The notes beneath the pieces are model-generated. The model did not search any database. It saw only the letters and a list, made by a program, of their open reading frames with translations, and was not told the origin of the DNA. From Mesorhizobium sp. M8A.F.Ca.ET.218.01.1.1 (GTDB lineage: Bacteria; Pseudomonadota; Alphaproteobacteria; Rhizobiales; Rhizobiaceae), in NCBI RefSeq assembly GCF_004791165.1, contig NZ_SRUZ01000001.1, forward strand, positions 1,036,382 through 1,100,381: DNA of 64,000 nt. The letters run 5' to 3'. This document shows positions 18,822-27,265 of the stretch, in pieces. The translations under genes were made by a program, and so were the position numbers. The number at the start of each line of letters is the position of its first letter. Within the stretch, counting starts at the first letter, position 1.

Positions 18822-19666
18822 TGGCCCGCTCCCACGGTTTTCTCGAACTCGGCGATGATGCCATCCCATTGCGCCACGTCGATGCGGAAGAAGTGCGACT
18901 TCTCGGAAGTCTCGATGCGGGGCACACCCTTGCCGGGCCGTGTGCGCAGGATGATCGCCTTTGGCTTGCCGTTGCGGTTTCTCGCATCCGCCAGCGCGCC
19001 AACCACCGCGGTCATGTCATTGCCGTCGATCTCGGCTGTCTGCCAGCCGAAGGCGCGCCATTTGTCGGCCACCGGCTCCATGTCGAGCACCACAGGCCCG
19101 TCGGCCTGAATGCCGTTGCAGTCGATCAGCGCCACCAGCCCGTCGAGCTTGAAGTGGCTGGCCGACATGGCTGCTTCCCAGGTCGAGCCTTCCTGCATCT
19201 CTCCATCGGAGAGCTCGACGAAAACGCGCGCGTCGGAGCGGTCGACACGCAGGCCCAGCGCCTGCCCGACACCTTGCCCCAGCCCATGGCCAAGTGAACC
19301 GCCAATCATTTCGACGCCGGGCGTGGTGTCGAGCGTCGACATTTCCAGCCGGCTGTTGTCGGCGCCATAGGTGACGAGTTCATCGACAGGAATGATGCCC
19401 GCTTCGGCCAGGGCAGCCCACAAAGCGATGGAATAATGCCCGGTCGACAAAAGGAAACGGTCGCGGTCGGGCCAACCGAGATTGCCGGGATCGTAGCGCA
19501 GCTCGTGGAAATAGAGCGCCGCCAGCACATCGGCGATGCCGAGGCCCTGGCCGATATAGCCCTGGCCCTGGCCGCGCGCCATCGTCAGCATATGACGGCG
19601 CAGCAGCATCGCCTTGTGTTCGAGCGCGCCGATGTCGGCGTAGCCGGGAGGAGAGTTTCGCAGCAT
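18818..19666 (-). CDS. Transketolase-like protein, N-terminal subunit
   Basis: A 282-residue protein equal to the TPP/Mg-binding half of transketolase. 'GGSLGHGLGQGVGQALGLRV' is near residue 115, and 'LSDGEMQEGSTWEAAMSASHFKLDGLVALIDCNGIQADG' (near 150) is the TPP motif. It pairs with the C-terminal subunit encoded directly downstream. It lies five bases after the SDR gene, within the same operon. Confidence 0.9.
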   Translation of the reverse strand: MLRNSPPGYADIGALEHKAMLLRRHMLTMARGQGQGYIGQGLGIADVLAALYFHELRYDPGNLGWPDRDRFLLSTGHYSIALWAALAEAGIIPVDELVTYGADNSRLEMSTLDTTPGVEMIGGSLGHGLGQGVGQALGLRVDRSDARVFVELSDGEMQEGSTWEAAMSASHFKLDGLVALIDCNGIQADGPVVLDMEPVADKWRAFGWQTAEIDGNDMTAVVGALADARNRNGKPKAIILRTRPGKGVPRIETSEKSHFFRIDVAQWDGIIAEFEKTVGAGQ

Positions 19667-19671
19667 CTGGA

Positions 19672-20466
19672 TCAGTCCTTGTCGAGCCCGCCCGACATGT
19701 TGAGCCGCTCGGCGGTCATGTAATCAGGCGCGTCGAGGCAGAGCCAGACGACGGCCTCGGCCACTTCCGCAATCTCGGCACGGCGGCCGAGCGGGATGCG
19801 GCGGGTGCGCTCGTCGAGAAAGGCCTGCAAATCGTCGCGGCCATTGGCACGGGCAAGGTCGATTTCGGTCGAGCGCTGCATTTCGGTGTCCATCATGCCC
19901 GGCGCCAGGCTGTTGACCAGCACGCCATAGGGCGCGAGCGCCACTGCCGCGGCGCGGGTGATGGAATCGACGCCGGCCTTGCTCGCCGTGTAGGCGGTGT
20001 AGTCGGGCAGCGCCATGCGCGAGCCCGGCGAGGTGATGTTGATGATGCGCCCGGAGCGCTGCTCCCGCATCACCCGGCCCGCCGCCTTGCAGGCCATGGC
20101 AAGGGCTGTGACATTGAGCGCCAGCGTACGCGTCCAGGCCTTGAAGGTGGCGTCGAGGAAGGGCTCGATCACGCCATAGCCGGCATTGTTGACCAGGATG
20201 TCGATACCGCCCCAGCGCGCGACGACTTTTTCGACGGCCGCTTCCGGCGCGCCTTCCCCGGTGAAATCGCTGACGATGCTTTCGGTTTCCGTGCCGGTTT
20301 CGCCGATCTGCCTGGCGGTCTCGGCGAGCCCATCGCCGTTGATATCGGTGACCGCGACGAAACAGCCGCGACGCGCCAGCTGAACCGCCACCTCGCGGCC
20401 GAGCCCGCCGGCAGCGCCTGTGACCAGCGCCCTGAGCGGCATCTTGTTTCGATTTTGGGCAGGCAA
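19672..20466 (-). CDS. SDR-family oxidoreductase
   Basis: A 264-residue classical SDR with TGAAGGLGRE at about residues 16-25, NNAGYG near 94, Ser in 'NITSPGS' and YTASK near 162-166, all intact. Start TTG 20466 is preferred over ATG 20442 because GGGAGG sits eight bases before the TTG and nothing comparable precedes the ATG. It is the first gene of the four-gene minus-strand operon and lies 34 bases from the TGATACCGGTACCA palindrome. A plausible role is oxidation of a sugar acid or 2-keto-3-deoxy acid (inference). Confidence 0.87.
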   Translation of the reverse strand: MPAQNRNKMPLRALVTGAAGGLGREVAVQLARRGCFVAVTDINGDGLAETARQIGETGTETESIVSDFTGEGAPEAAVEKVVARWGGIDILVNNAGYGVIEPFLDATFKAWTRTLALNVTALAMACKAAGRVMREQRSGRIINITSPGSRMALPDYTAYTASKAGVDSITRAAAVALAPYGVLVNSLAPGMMDTEMQRSTEIDLARANGRDDLQAFLDERTRRIPLGRRAEIAEVAEAVVWLCLDAPDYMTAERLNMSGGLDKD

Positions 20467-20500
20467 GCGAGCACCCTCCCGGAGGCGATCTTGACGAAAT

Positions 20501-20514
20501 TGATACCGGTACCA
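20501..20514. promoter_or_regulatory. TGATACCGGTACCA operator, copy 1
   Basis: A 14-bp near-perfect palindrome around ACCGGT, placed between the divergent SDR-transketolase operon (start 20466) and the dehydratase gene (start 20584). The identical 14-mer occurs at 27181-27194 (reverse orientation) and 36368-36381. The centre and symmetry are typical of LacI-family operators. Confidence 0.7.
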
Positions 20515-20583
20515 TAAATGGCTGTCAACGGCTATGTGCTATTGTCCTTGGACTGTAGTATCGGCGGGAGTTGGGAGGAAAAG

Positions 20584-21804
20584 ATGAAAGTCGTCGCGCT
20601 CGAAACGCTGCAGCTGGCGGAATTCCCGTTCCTGTTTTGGTTGCGCGTCCACACCGACGCCGGCCTTGTCGGAACCGGCGAGACCTTCTGGGCGCCGGGG
20701 CCGGTTGCCGCCTACATCCACGACAATGTCGCGTCCTATCTCTTGGGCAAGGACCCGCGCGACATCGAGTTGCACGACCGCACGCTGGGCAGCGTCTATG
20801 TCGGCGCCCGCGATTCCGGCGCCGAGGTGCGCGGCAATTCCGCCGTCAACATCGCGCTGTGGGATATTTATGGCCAGGCGCTCGGCGAGCCGGTCTGGCG
20901 GCTGCTTGGCGGGCGCACCCACGCGACCGTGCCGATCTACAACACTTGCGCCGGCTACAAGCATGTGCGCGCCACGAAGAAGAATGCCCTGTTCGAACGC
21001 GGCGAGGACTGGTCGCTCAAATCAGGCGATTCGAATGAAGGGCCGTATGAAGACCTGCTCGCCTGGCGCTACAATGCCGGCGATCTCGCCAAAAGCCTGA
21101 AGTCGGAAGGCATTGGCGCCATGAAAATCTGGCCGTTCGATATCGCCGCCGAAGCCTCGAACGGCACCCGAATCTCGCTTGTCGATCTCGACAAGGCGCT
21201 GGAGCCCTTCCACAAGATCCGCGACGCCGTCGGCCGCGACATGGAGATCATGGTCGAACTGCATGGGCTGTGGACCTTGCCGCCGGTGCTGCGCATCGCC
21301 GAGGCGCTGAAACCCTATGACGTCGCCTGGCTGGAAGAGCCGATCCGCTACAACGAACTCAACGCCATGGCCGAGCTCGCCCGCCACACCTCCATCCCGA
21401 TCGCCGCCAGCGAAAGGCTGGCGTCGCGGCAGATGTTCAAGCAGTTGATCGACAAGCGCGCGGCTAGCGTGATCATGATCGACCTCGCCTGGTGCGGCGG
21501 CCTGTCCGAGGCGCGCAAGATCGCCAACATGGCCGAAGCCAGCGAACTGCCTGTCACCTTGCACGACTGCACCGGACCGATCGTCTATGCGGCGAGCTGC
21601 GCCTTGTCGGCGACCTTGCCGAACGTCAATTACCAGGAAGCGGTACGCGCCTACTTCACCGGCTGGTACACCGAGATCGTCGCCGACATCCCGCCGGTCA
21701 GGGACGGTCATGTCGCGCCGCTCGAAGGGCCGGGCCTTGGCCTCAGCCTGCGGCCGGAGCTGTTCCAGCGGCCTGACGCAGCCGTGCGGATCACCAGACT
21801 CTAG
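20584..21804 (+). CDS. Enolase-superfamily dehydratase, second member
   Basis: A 406-residue mandelate racemase/MLE family protein, only distantly like the 392-residue one at 16644. Visible catalytic features are 'MKIWPFD' (Lys), Glu and His in 'IMVELHGLW', Glu in 'AWLEEP', Glu in 'IAASER' and the His-Asp of 'TLHDCTGP'. About 35 extra residues at 145-180 form a longer capping loop. Start ATG 20584 has GGGAGGAAAAG directly before it; the in-frame ATG 20518 lacks this. It is divergent from the transketolase operon across the shared palindrome. The substrate is probably an acid sugar, but the identity is open. Confidence 0.87.
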   Translation: MKVVALETLQLAEFPFLFWLRVHTDAGLVGTGETFWAPGPVAAYIHDNVASYLLGKDPRDIELHDRTLGSVYVGARDSGAEVRGNSAVNIALWDIYGQALGEPVWRLLGGRTHATVPIYNTCAGYKHVRATKKNALFERGEDWSLKSGDSNEGPYEDLLAWRYNAGDLAKSLKSEGIGAMKIWPFDIAAEASNGTRISLVDLDKALEPFHKIRDAVGRDMEIMVELHGLWTLPPVLRIAEALKPYDVAWLEEPIRYNELNAMAELARHTSIPIAASERLASRQMFKQLIDKRAASVIMIDLAWCGGLSEARKIANMAEASELPVTLHDCTGPIVYAASCALSATLPNVNYQEAVRAYFTGWYTEIVADIPPVRDGHVAPLEGPGLGLSLRPELFQRPDAAVRITRL

Positions 21805-21839
21805 CCTCTCGCACAGCTCGGTCAGAGCCAGTAGACATT

Positions 21840-21852
21840 ATGCTATTATAAT
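21840..21852 (+). promoter_or_regulatory. 13-mer regulon site, copy 2
   Basis: An exact ATGCTATTATAAT, 36 bases downstream of the dehydratase stop and about 90 bases before the E1-fusion start. It contains TATAAT, so it may overlap a -10 element, but no matching -35 box is seen at the right distance. Confidence 0.65.
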
Positions 21853-21941
21853 CTATGATGCGTCGAAGCGGGCGACCAACAAGCCCGCCGCCGGCGCTCT
21901 GCCGCCCGGCGCCAGACGCATTCAGGGAGGCTTTGGTGGCA

Positions 21942-24335
21942 ATGTCTGCGGCGCGTGCACGCGAGGATTCCAGGAGTGCGTCAAATCTGCCCGACCGGAA
22001 AATCCTGCTCGACCTGTTCGAACGCATGGTGCTGCTGCGCCGCTTCGAAAGCATCGCCCAGATCGCCTGCCGCAAGGGCGAAACGCCCGGTTTCCTGCAC
22101 CTCTATATCGGCGAGGAGGCGACCGGCGTCGGTGTCTGCGCGCATCTCAGGCCCACCGACTGGGTGACATCGACCCATCGCGGGCACGGCCATGCGCTGG
22201 CCAAGGGCGCCGATCCCGGCCGGGTGATGGCCGAGCTGTTCGGCAAGGCCGATGGTATCTGCGGCGGCCGTGGCGGCACCATGCATCTCTACGACCGCTC
22301 GGTCGGCCTGTTCGGCACCAACGGCATCGTCGCCGCCGGCATCGGCCACGCCGTCGGCATCGGCATGAGCGCGCGCCAGCAGGGCCGCGACGACATCGGC
22401 GTCGCTTTCTTCGGCGACGGCGCCGCCAATCATGGCGGCTTCCACGAGGCGCTCAATTTCGCCGCCGTGCAACGCGCGCCGGCTGTCTTCATCTGCGAGA
22501 ACAATCTCTACGCCACCGCCACGCCGCTGAAGTCGATCACGCTCAATCCCGAGATCGCCAGCAAGGCCGCGTCCTACGGCATGCCCGGCGTCGCGGTGGA
22601 CGGCAATGACGTCTTCGCCGTCTGGCTGGCGATGAAGGAGGCCACCGAGCGCGCCCGCGCCGGCAAGGGTCCGACGCTGATCGAGGCCAAGACCTACCGC
22701 ACCGTGGGCCATCATGAGGGCGACCCGGTGATCGGCAGCTATCGCACGCAGGAGGAGCTCGACGCCTGGATCAAGCGCGATCCGATCGACATGTTCCGCA
22801 AGAAGCTGATCGAGGAATACGGCATTGCCGACGCCGAAGCACTCGCGGCGATCGAGACGCGGATCGAGAAGGTGGTCGAGCAGGCGCTGACCTTCGCCCG
22901 CAATTCTCCCGAGCCCGACCCGTCGACGGTGCGGCTGCATGTGTTTGCCGATCCGATCAATCCGCCCGCCGCCCTCAAGCCGCGCGCGGTCGGCGAAACC
23001 CGCATGCAAGGCTGGCTGGAAGCGGTACGCGACGGCATCGCCGAGGAAATGCGCGCCGACCCGGCGATCCTCTATTTCGGCGAGGGCACCGGCGAGCGTG
23101 GCGGCAGTTTCGCGCACACCAAGAACCTGTGGCAGGAGTTCGGCGCCGAGCGGATGGTCGATACGCCGATCTCCGAACAGGGTTTTACCGCCGCCGCCGT
23201 CGGCGCCTCGGCGACAGGCGCGCGCACCGTCTCGGACCTGATGTTCGCCGACTTCGCTTTCGAGACCGCCGGCCAGATTTTCCTGCAGGCCGCCAAGCTG
23301 CGCTACATGACCAGCGGGTTGATGAGCGCGCCGATGGTGGTGCGCGTGGGTGCGGGCGCACTGCGCAGTTCCGGGCCGCATCACAGCGGCATCTACCATC
23401 CGGTCTTCGCCCACATGCCAGGCCTCATCGTCTGCGTGCCGTCGACCCCTGCCGACGCCAAGGGCCTGATGAAGACAGCGCTCAGGGCCGGAGACCCGGT
23501 CATCATGCTGGAGCCCAAGGCGCTGTTCGCCGCCAAGGGCGAGGTGCCGGTCGGCGAGCATTTCGTGCCGTTCGGCGTCGCGCGCATCGCACGGGCCGGC
23601 GCCGACATCAGCATCGTTGCCGCCGGCCAGATGGTGCAGCGTGCACTGGAAGCCGCCGAAGTGCTCGCCGGTGAAGGCATCGAGGCGGAGGTGATCGACC
23701 CGCGCACCATCATGCCGCTCGACATCGACACCATCGTCGCCAGCGTACGCAAAACCCATCGCCTGCTCATCGTCGACGAAGCCTGGGCGATGTGCGGCCT
23801 GGGCGGCGAAATCGCCCAGGCGATCAACGAACTCGCCTTCGACGAACTCGACGCGCCGCCCGGAAGGCTGCACACGGCGCCGACCTCGCATCCTTTCGCG
23901 CCTGTGCTGGAGCGCGCCATGCTGGTCGACACCGCGCGCATCGCGCAAGGCGCGCGCGACGTCATGTCGGGCAGGCCGCCGGTGCCGGATCACTGGTACA
24001 CGGTCGGCCTGAAGAGTACCGCGCCAGCCAAGCCGGCACCTGCCCCGGTCAAGGCGCTCCCACCTGCCCCACCGGTCCAGTCGCCCGCTGCTTCCGGCGA
24101 CGACGAGCCGGTGACCATGCCGTTCGGCGACCTCACCGTCAGCGAAGGCACGGTCATCAAATGGCTGAAGGCGGTCGGCGATCCGGTCAGGGAGGGCGAG
24201 CTGATCGCCGAGATCGAGACCGACAAGGCCGTGGTCGAGATCGAGGCTCCCGTCAGCGGGACGCTCGCGGCGATCGATCAGCCGGTCGGCGCGGTGGTGC
24301 CGATGGGCGGCCGCATCGGCGGCATCAAGAAATAG
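21942..24335 (+). CDS. TPP-dependent E1alpha-E1beta-lipoyl fusion (2-oxoacid dehydrogenase-like)
   Basis: A 797-residue three-part protein. About residues 20-320 form an E1alpha domain with the TPP motif 'GDGAANHGGFHEALNFAAV'. About 350-680 form an E1beta domain ('DTPISEQGFTAAAVGAS' with its TPP-activating Glu, then the conserved 'SSGPHHSGIYHPVFAHMPGL'). After a Pro/Ala linker, about 725-797 form a lipoyl domain with the lipoylated Lys in 'IETDKAVVE' (Lys762). Normally the lipoyl domain is on E2. ATG 21942 or GTG 21936 follow GGGAGG. The gene is followed by a 2-hydroxyacid dehydrogenase and a defective E2-like protein. It should oxidatively decarboxylate or cleave a 2-oxo compound; which one is unknown. 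Confidence 0.88.
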   Translation: MSAARAREDSRSASNLPDRKILLDLFERMVLLRRFESIAQIACRKGETPGFLHLYIGEEATGVGVCAHLRPTDWVTSTHRGHGHALAKGADPGRVMAELFGKADGICGGRGGTMHLYDRSVGLFGTNGIVAAGIGHAVGIGMSARQQGRDDIGVAFFGDGAANHGGFHEALNFAAVQRAPAVFICENNLYATATPLKSITLNPEIASKAASYGMPGVAVDGNDVFAVWLAMKEATERARAGKGPTLIEAKTYRTVGHHEGDPVIGSYRTQEELDAWIKRDPIDMFRKKLIEEYGIADAEALAAIETRIEKVVEQALTFARNSPEPDPSTVRLHVFADPINPPAALKPRAVGETRMQGWLEAVRDGIAEEMRADPAILYFGEGTGERGGSFAHTKNLWQEFGAERMVDTPISEQGFTAAAVGASATGARTVSDLMFADFAFETAGQIFLQAAKLRYMTSGLMSAPMVVRVGAGALRSSGPHHSGIYHPVFAHMPGLIVCVPSTPADAKGLMKTALRAGDPVIMLEPKALFAAKGEVPVGEHFVPFGVARIARAGADISIVAAGQMVQRALEAAEVLAGEGIEAEVIDPRTIMPLDIDTIVASVRKTHRLLIVDEAWAMCGLGGEIAQAINELAFDELDAPPGRLHTAPTSHPFAPVLERAMLVDTARIAQGARDVMSGRPPVPDHWYTVGLKSTAPAKPAPAPVKALPPAPPVQSPAASGDDEPVTMPFGDLTVSEGTVIKWLKAVGDPVREGELIAEIETDKAVVEIEAPVSGTLAAIDQPVGAVVPMGGRIGGIKK

Positions 24336-24366
24336 ACCATCCCAACAAGCGATCCGAAGGACCGGC

Positions 24367-25377
24367 ATGAAGATCCTGTGCGCCAACTGGCAAGCCGCCG
24401 ACGAGGCCGAACTCGAGCGCGAGCACTATCCCGACATCGAGTTCATCCTCGCCCGGTCGACCAACGACAAGGCGGCGACGCTGGATCCGGCGGTGTGCGA
24501 GATGGTCGACGCCGTCATCAATTATTCGCCGACCCACAATGTCGCCGCCGCCCCGTCCGCCTTTCCCAAGGCGCGCATCGCGGTGCGCTCCGGCGTCGGC
24601 TTCGACAACATCGACACGGCGGGCTGGGGCGCGCGCCGGATTCCGGCCTGCAACGTGCCGGACTATGGCACGACCGAGGTCGCCGACCACGCCATCGGCC
24701 TGATGCTGGCGTTGACGCGCGGGACGTCGGCCTATGGCGCGGAGCTCTCCGGTCATGGCGCCGATGGCTGGCATTTCTCCAAGGCGCCGCTGGTTAGAAG
24801 GCACAAGGGCGCCACCTTCGGCATTGTCGGGCTCGGCCGCATCGGGCTCGCCACCGCGCGCCGCGCCGCCGCCTTCGATATGAGAATTGTCTTTTACGAT
24901 CCGCATCTTCTGTCCGGCGTCGACCTGTCGACCGGCTATGAACGCGTCCATTCGCTGACCGAACTGATGGGACGAGCCGATGTGGTGAGTGTCCACGCGC
25001 CGCTCAGCGAGGAAACCCGCAAGCTGCTCGGCACGGCGGCTTTCGCCGCCGCCAGGCCGGGCCTTATGCTGATCAACACCGCGCGCGGCCCGATCGTCGA
25101 CCTCGACGCCCTGGAGGCCGCGATGCGCAACGGCGTGGTCAGCGGTGCCGGGCTGGACGTGCTGCCGAACGAACCCGGCGATCTCGACCATCCGTTGCTG
25201 GCGGCATGGCGGCGCCGCGAGCCGTGGATCGCCAATCGCCTGATCGTCACCCCGCATGCCGCCTTCTACAGCCCGGCATCGATGCGCGACCTTCGCCTGA
25301 AGTCGATCGAGGTGGTGCACGCCTATCTCGCCGAGGGCCGGCTCACCAACTGCGTCAACGCAGGGTATCTGCGATGA
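24367..25377 (+). CDS. D-isomer-specific 2-hydroxyacid dehydrogenase
   Basis: A 336-residue NAD(P)-dependent dehydrogenase of the phosphoglycerate/glyoxylate reductase family, interconverting a D-2-hydroxy acid and its 2-oxo acid. The nucleotide fold 'FGIVGLGRIGLATARR' is at about residues 155-170. The catalytic Arg lies in 'INTARGPIVD' near 240 and the His in 'VTPHAAFYS' near 298. It begins 31 bases after the E1 fusion, and its stop overlaps the start of the E2-like gene (ATGA). It may supply or drain the 2-oxo substrate of the E1 protein (inference). Confidence 0.9.
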   Translation: MKILCANWQAADEAELEREHYPDIEFILARSTNDKAATLDPAVCEMVDAVINYSPTHNVAAAPSAFPKARIAVRSGVGFDNIDTAGWGARRIPACNVPDYGTTEVADHAIGLMLALTRGTSAYGAELSGHGADGWHFSKAPLVRRHKGATFGIVGLGRIGLATARRAAAFDMRIVFYDPHLLSGVDLSTGYERVHSLTELMGRADVVSVHAPLSEETRKLLGTAAFAAARPGLMLINTARGPIVDLDALEAAMRNGVVSGAGLDVLPNEPGDLDHPLLAAWRRREPWIANRLIVTPHAAFYSPASMRDLRLKSIEVVHAYLAEGRLTNCVNAGYLR

Positions 25378-26093
25378 ATGCAACGGCGCAGGCAAGGCGT
25401 CTTGCGGTTTCCCCCTATGCCCGCCGCCTGGCGCGCGAGCGCGCGCTGCCGCTCGAAACGCTTCGCGGCAGCGGGCCGGACGGGCGCATCCTGGCCGCCG
25501 ATGTCCTGAGCTTCGTTCCGGTCGCCGCGGCCGTCTCCCCGGATAGCGACGCTTCCCTGGTGGCCCCGGCCATCGCCGCGCCCCGGATCGCCGCCTTCGC
25601 GGCATCCGTCGCACTCGGCGCGCTGCGGGACCTGCTGGCGGCGCTGGAGAGCTCGGGACATGTCTTCGATGTCGACGACGTGCTGCCGCGCGCGGTGGGC
25701 CGGGCATTTCATGAGACGCCGGACGCCAGGGCCGGCGACAACGCCGTGGCGCTGGAACTCGCGGGCGGGCAAGCGGTGGTCGCCACGGTTCCGGAGCCAC
25801 CCCTGACAGCGCTGCGCGCGACGCGGCTCGCGGCCCTGGCCGATAGCCGCGACGAGGCGCAAGAACCGGCCGCTCTGTCCCTGCGGCTGCTGGCGGCGGG
25901 CGACATCCGGCCGATGGCGATGCCGCTCCTGCCCGGTCGCTCCATGCGCCTCGCCGTCTCGCTCGGCATGGCAGGGGACCATGCCGAATGCCTGCTCACG
26001 GTGGATGCGGCAAGCGTGGGCGAGGATGCGGCCGCGGCATGGCTCTCGGCTCTGAAATCGGCGATAGAGCAGCCGCTTCGGCTCTTCGTCTGA
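25374..26093 (+). CDS. E2-like protein: E3-binding domain plus inactive acyltransferase domain
   Basis: A 239-residue protein. Residues about 12-46 match the peripheral subunit-binding domain of E2 proteins (VSPYARRLARERALPLETLR then GSGPDGRILAADVL). The rest, about 180 residues, resembles a shortened E2 catalytic domain. Its C-terminus 'LTVDAASVGEDAAAAWLSAL' aligns with the E2 active-site strand, but the essential HxxxDG is replaced by AASVGE (residues 212-217). No lipoyl domain is present; that domain sits on the E1 fusion. It is coupled by ATGA to the dehydrogenase gene. It probably scaffolds E1 and E3 rather than transferring acyl groups to CoA (inference). Confidence 0.8.
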   Translation: MNATAQARRLAVSPYARRLARERALPLETLRGSGPDGRILAADVLSFVPVAAAVSPDSDASLVAPAIAAPRIAAFAASVALGALRDLLAALESSGHVFDVDDVLPRAVGRAFHETPDARAGDNAVALELAGGQAVVATVPEPPLTALRATRLAALADSRDEAQEPAALSLRLLAAGDIRPMAMPLLPGRSMRLAVSLGMAGDHAECLLTVDAASVGEDAAAAWLSALKSAIEQPLRLFV

Positions 26094-26190
26094 GACCGCC
26101 GGCGGTCGTCGCGCCGGATTTTGCCCCAGGCAAGCCATTATCCCAAAACCGGCGCCACTTTTGGGCGACATGCAATAGCCTCGGGCCAAG

Positions 26191-26210
26191 GAAGCTATTA
26201 TAAAAGCTTC
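26191..26210. promoter_or_regulatory. Symmetric regulon site at the GntR promoter
   Basis: GAAGCTATTATAAAAGCTTC: six-base arms GAAGCT/AGCTTC around an AT core that shares GCTATTATAA with the 13-mer sites. It lies 22 bases before the GntR start codon, a position expected for autoregulation. A GACCGCCGGCGGTC palindrome directly after the preceding stop (26094-26107) is a separate feature with no T run. Confidence 0.6.
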
Positions 26211-26231
26211 GACACAGGCGCGACGAGGCAC

Positions 26232-27002
26232 ATGGACCATTCCGTTCCCACCATCGAAAGTCTTCCCAAGCGCACGCTCGGCCGCGCCAACGGGCCGCTT
26301 TACCGGCAGCTCGCCGATATCCTGCGCGAGCCGATCGGCAACGGCACCTTCCCGGTCGGCGGCGAGCTGCCGAAGGAGGCGACCATCGCCGAGCATTTCG
26401 GCGTCAGTCTGATCACCGTGCGCCAGGCGCTGCGCGATCTCGAGGCCGACGGCCTGATCAGGAAACGCTCGGCCAAGCCCGCCGTGGTGGCGGCCCGCAG
26501 CCCCTCGGTCAATCTGAGCTGGAAGTTCAAGAATTTCGCCGACATGGCGGCCTTCACCAAGGACGCGAAGCTGGCGGTGAAATCCTACCGCAAGGAGGTT
26601 TCGCCCGTGCTCCAGCGCCATTTCGGCATGGGCAAGGACGAGGCCGGCTATTGCCTGCGCAGCGTGCTGTCGATCGGCGAGCAGAGGAAGGCGCAGATCA
26701 CCACCTATTTTCCGCCCGATGTCGGCGCCCGGTTGAAGCGGGAGGACTTTTCCGACGTGCTGATCTTCCGTTCGGTGCAGAAACATCTCGGCCTGCGGCT
26801 CGATGTGGCACATGTGACGGTGCGCGCCGAAATCGCCGACGAGACCGTTGCCGCCGACCTCGGCATCGCGCTCGGGGGTGCGGTGCTGACGGTGGAGATG
26901 CTTTATCAGTCGGCCGACCAGCGCAGCATCGAATTCTCCGTCGCCCGTCATCCCGCCGACATCTTCAGCATCACCTATGACGCGCCGAACGACCTGTCCT
27001 GA
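26232..27002 (+). CDS. GntR-family regulator, HutC/UTRA subfamily
   Basis: A 256-residue regulator. The winged HTH covers about residues 15-85 ('LYRQLADILREPIGNGTFPVGGELPKEATIAEHFGVSLITVRQALRDLEADGLI'). A UTRA ligand domain follows, with the C-terminal 'IEFSVARHPADIFSITYD'. Start ATG 26232 is preceded by GAGG; the in-frame ATG at 26121 falls in the promoter region. It lies between the E1/E2-like operon and ABC transporter 3, with regulon sites on both sides, so it is the likeliest owner of the AT-rich 13-mer motif (inference). Confidence 0.88.
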   Translation: MDHSVPTIESLPKRTLGRANGPLYRQLADILREPIGNGTFPVGGELPKEATIAEHFGVSLITVRQALRDLEADGLIRKRSAKPAVVAARSPSVNLSWKFKNFADMAAFTKDAKLAVKSYRKEVSPVLQRHFGMGKDEAGYCLRSVLSIGEQRKAQITTYFPPDVGARLKREDFSDVLIFRSVQKHLGLRLDVAHVTVRAEIADETVAADLGIALGGAVLTVEMLYQSADQRSIEFSVARHPADIFSITYDAPNDLS

Positions 27003-27055
27003 AGCCCGCCCGACGCGGTATTTTCTGATAGTGGCCGCATAGACAGAGCCATAAA

Positions 27056-27068
27056 ATTATAATAGCAT
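27056..27068 (-). promoter_or_regulatory. 13-mer regulon site, copy 3
   Basis: An exact ATGCTATTATAAT on the minus strand, about 200 bases upstream of the first ABC transporter 3 gene and 54 bases after the GntR stop. Confidence 0.65.
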
Positions 27069-27180
27069 GATAGCTAGGCTGAGATGCCGGCTCCGGGAGA
27101 GGTCGCAAGGGAGGAGATCCGGCGAATTCCGCCTGCGGGCGCGGCCTTGGGAGAGTCACGGTCAAATTGACATCGGCAAT

Positions 27181-27194
27181 TGGTACCGGTATCA
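27181..27194. promoter_or_regulatory. TGATACCGGTACCA operator, copy 2 (inverse orientation)
   Basis: TGGTACCGGTATCA is the exact reverse complement of the copies at 20501 and 36368. It lies 72 bases before the start codon at 27266, downstream of the 13-mer site, a position where a repressor would block transcription. Confidence 0.7.
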
Positions 27195-27265
27195 TGCACG
27201 CCTCCTCATCCGATCAAGATGGCGCAGTCCATCAGCGGCTGGGCAGGGAACACAGGGAGGAAACC

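Noticed and set aside
17349..19109. A 586-codon plus-strand open frame opposite the transketolase and dehydratase genes
   Set aside because: A shadow frame of the same kind, spanning the boundaries of three well-supported minus-strand genes.
21840..21852. The ATGCTATTATAAT motif as simply a strong -10 promoter element (TATAAT)
   Set aside because: It occurs in both orientations relative to the downstream genes, at variable distances, extends to 13 identical bases, and has no -35 box at 16-18 bases at this copy. A promoter contribution is still possible.
21981..24386. An 801-codon open frame on the minus strand, antisense to the E1 fusion
   Set aside because: It mirrors the codon pattern of the plus-strand gene in GC-rich DNA, has low-complexity His/Arg/Asp-rich sequence and no recognisable domain. 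The plus-strand protein has clear domains throughout.
25323..26951. A 542-codon minus-strand open frame opposite the E2-like and GntR genes
   Set aside because: It crosses two separate plus-strand genes and their promoter and shows no protein-family pattern.
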